DNA of 64,000 bases. Origin: Eretmocerus hayati (lineage: Eukaryota; Arthropoda; Insecta; Hymenoptera; Aphelinidae). The notes below the pieces were generated by a model that was not told the origin of the DNA, made no database searches, and saw only the letters and a list, made by a program, of their open reading frames with translations. This document shows positions 61,906-64,000 of this stretch, piece by piece. The stretch is taken from contig CM056742.1 of NCBI GenBank assembly GCA_029851415.1, positions 146,015,121 to 146,079,120 on the forward strand. The letters run 5' to 3'. Position 1 is the first letter of the stretch. Each line of letters begins with the position of its first letter. The translations under genes were made by a program, and so were the position numbers.

Positions 61906-64000
61906 TACCAGCTATATCATCAAGTGAACGTTCGATTTAATTCTGACCTTGTCATTGAGATACCTCTGAACACGGACAGTTAAGAATCAATGGAATGAAC
62001 AAATGAAGAATTTTACACTTCCAATACCAAAAAATGAGTCAAGGTCTGGTCCCTTTCAATAATTTTATAGGTGGTCATCATGACCATCGCGGTGCCTCAT
62101 CAAATCGCTCATTCACATACAATATATACTTATAATTACTCCTATGTATCAGTCAGTTGACAACGAATCACATGTGTGCTTTATGCTCGAAGCTATATAT
62201 AGGAGTTAGGAGTGGTGACCGCGTCGCTCGACTCTAGAGTTGTATTTGGAGAGGCGTTCGCGGCGATTATGCTCATCGGGGCCACCCGGTTCAGCCAATA
62301 TAGGCACTACCGTTTGCGGCTTGTCCAAGACGGGGACCTTGGTCCCCTTCTGTATTACTTTTCTTCTGACCATTGCATAATATTGCTCGCGCGCTTCGAC
62401 TTGATAATTAGCTATCTGGCCGCAAGATGCGCGTTTCATTGATGGAGATCGACCCCCGCGTTTTATTCGCACCCACGCCTCTATACTACTATATTCATTT
62501 TATTCGTTGAGATGAGGCAACGCTCGATCAAAATGATTTTTCTTTGCATGAGAGAATGGGGAGATTGACGCCACTTGATGGAGATTTTGTTTTTTGCTTC
62601 AACGACGAGATAAAAAGACGAGGTGATATTTAGGGAAGAGAGGGATCAGAATCAGCAAGAATTAATACTCAGATTTTTGAGTCACAAAAAATGAATATTT
62701 ATGGCTCTGGAGTAAATTCCTGACGTGGTCTACGACAAAACTGGCGATAGTTTCGTAGAGCACTATGATTTTATCTTCACAGGTCCTTGAAAAACTTACA
62801 AACGAATATTCGGATGAGATTTAGTCTTGCACTCTGTGGGTGCAACAGGTGCTGAGACATGAATTGGTATCCTAACACGTTTGAGCGGGGACGATTTTTC
62901 GTATAACTTTATTCATTATAAACTGGACCCTTGCATAGTGGTAAATACGTGAGTATTGGATTCAGTCTTTTTCGTTTCATTATTTATGCCCTCATCGAAG
63001 AAAACTATGGTGATAGATTTCTATTAGACATACTTTTCGAACAAACATGAGCTGATGAAGCTCGGAAAATAAAAAAATCGTGCACCCCACCGGTGGGGCT
63101 CTTTACAGTTAACGTATTCATCTGTTACCAGAGGAATCTTCACTCCACTTTTAGAACTTTATCAAACCAAAAAGAAATACACAAGCCCAAGGATTTCAAA
63201 TTGCATCACAGTCTTCTGTCAGAATCACTTTCAATAGTTTTTTTTCATCGTCACTTCTCTTCTGATTGAAAAAAACTCAGTGACACGTAATTAGTATTGA
63301 ACGAAGATATTAATGAATCGAATGTATTCAGAGGCCGACTGGATAATTAAGGACTCGAATACCAGATGCCTGTGATTACGATGTCAAGGAACTCTCGAGC
63401 GTCAAAAAATGTTATCTTTGAATCCTTAGTGACTGACTGATGCGTGCCTGCGTTTACAAAATTACGTCACAGCGTGGACTGAATGTATTCAATAAGCGCG
63501 TCATCGTTCCAATTCATTCACCTGCGTTTACCTTCACTTGTTCCACACTATCTACATAGCACAACCGATACGAAATACACAAAACTTAAATAGCACAGAT
63601 GATAATAATGTGGGTTCCTCGGCCCGAATCGTCAAAAAAAAATAACAGTTATCATCAACTGTTCAGAATGTAAGTAGTATCGTAAAATTTATGAGAATCC
63701 TAATACCACCATAATCCACCAAAAAATCAAACTTCACGATCATGCGTGAGATAAATAGCTAAAATTTCATCTCATTTTCTTCCGCTTTGTAAGATAATAC
63801 ATGTAAGATGATCGACGTTTAGGATCTCGTTTAGGATATATAAGAGAAACACTCATGAGCTTCAATCAGTCTGCCATCCAGAGTTTCGCTACAGAGCGAT
63901 AAAACGCGGAAGATCGTAGGTATAATTCAAGCTTATATGAAAGTCTAGACTAAATGTACAGGATATGATGCATCCAAAGTGCAAAAGGATATCATACCTG
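61906..64000. other. Non-coding apart from the 62.2-kb candidate exon
   Basis: No further repeat or gene seen. The final bases, read on the minus strand, begin CAG|gtatga, a donor-like sequence at the very edge that cannot be judged without the neighbouring DNA. Confidence 0.4.
62206..62472 (-). CDS. Candidate exon or small protein, unrecognised
   Basis: A minus-strand frame that looks more coding-like than its surroundings. It is visibly richer in G+C than the flanks, uses mixed codons and reads as a hydrophilic, basic peptide with stretches such as QVEAREQYYAMVRRKVIQ, GTKVPVLDKPQTVVPILAEP and DEHNRRERLSKYNSRVERR, ending HHS-stop. It can start at an ATG near 62,442, or be a terminal exon entered at an AG near 62,415 (ttgcggccag). 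The opposite strand is also open here for 76 codons, as often happens opposite a GC-rich exon. I do not recognise the protein. It lies upstream of exon A on the same strand, so it would be a different gene or a non-coding 5' exon. Confidence 0.35.
   Translation of the reverse strand: MRIKRGGRSPSMKRASCGQIANYQVEAREQYYAMVRRKVIQKGTKVPVLDKPQTVVPILAEPGGPDEHNRRERLSKYNSRVERRGHHS

Noticed and set aside
1..64000. CRISPR array, bacterial operon, phage or viral segment
   Set aside because: No regularly spaced direct repeats, no dense gene packing and no viral protein motifs; introns, LINE and MITEs indicate a eukaryotic chromosome.

Overview
The window looks like intron-dominated nuclear DNA of an arthropod, most likely an insect. 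It is AT-rich, has no long reading frame, no operon-like packing, no tRNA or rRNA that I could find, and many simple repeats. It is crowded with short inverted-repeat (fold-back/MITE-like) elements and retrotransposon remnants. The species is not decidable from what I can see; the style of the LINE and MITEs would fit a hymenopteran, but that is inference.

Gene content: I can support one host gene, on the minus strand, from two small exons with near-ideal splice sites. Exon A (55,566-55,606) carries a start codon and the first half of a signal peptide. Exon B (38,501-38,579) continues it in the same frame with the rest of the hydrophobic core, a glycine run and an A-x-A cleavage-like site. 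If they are consecutive, intron 1 is about 17 kb, and the next intron runs leftward for up to 38.5 kb. The mature protein lies outside the window, so the family is unknown. A separate GC-richer reading frame at 62.2 kb (minus) and two weaker splice-flanked stretches are listed with low confidence.

Repeat layout, left to right: two abutting GC-rich fold-backs (2.1-2.5 kb); a fold-back followed by a T tract (8.4-8.66 kb); fold-backs at 10.9-11.4 and 13.9-14.5 kb; a TCAGTGA-rich element (18.3-18.65 kb); a broken copia-type integrase fragment (20.66-21.06 kb, minus); a 5'-truncated LINE tail with poly-A and target-site duplication, itself split by a hairpin insertion (24.66-25.76 kb); fold-backs at 26.8 and 32.8 kb; a mosaic of nested fold-backs (35.4-36.6 kb); two more TCAGTGA-rich elements, one with a hairpin inside (40.3-41.35 kb); a nearly perfect 2,418-bp palindrome (41,921-44,338); related fold-backs at 53.84-54.41 and 58.6-59.0 kb with further hairpins in and beside the first; and a hAT-type MITE (61.73-61.91 kb).

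The most unusual items are the 2.4-kb palindrome (equal 1,143-nt arms, very few mismatches, ends packed with GCGACATGTCGC-like palindromes) and the TCAGTGA-rich family (three copies built from short palindromes such as CACTGAAATTTCAGTGA). Both lie in the inferred first intron of the host gene, apart from one TCAGTGA copy at 18.3 kb. All statements come from reading the sequence; no database search was possible.
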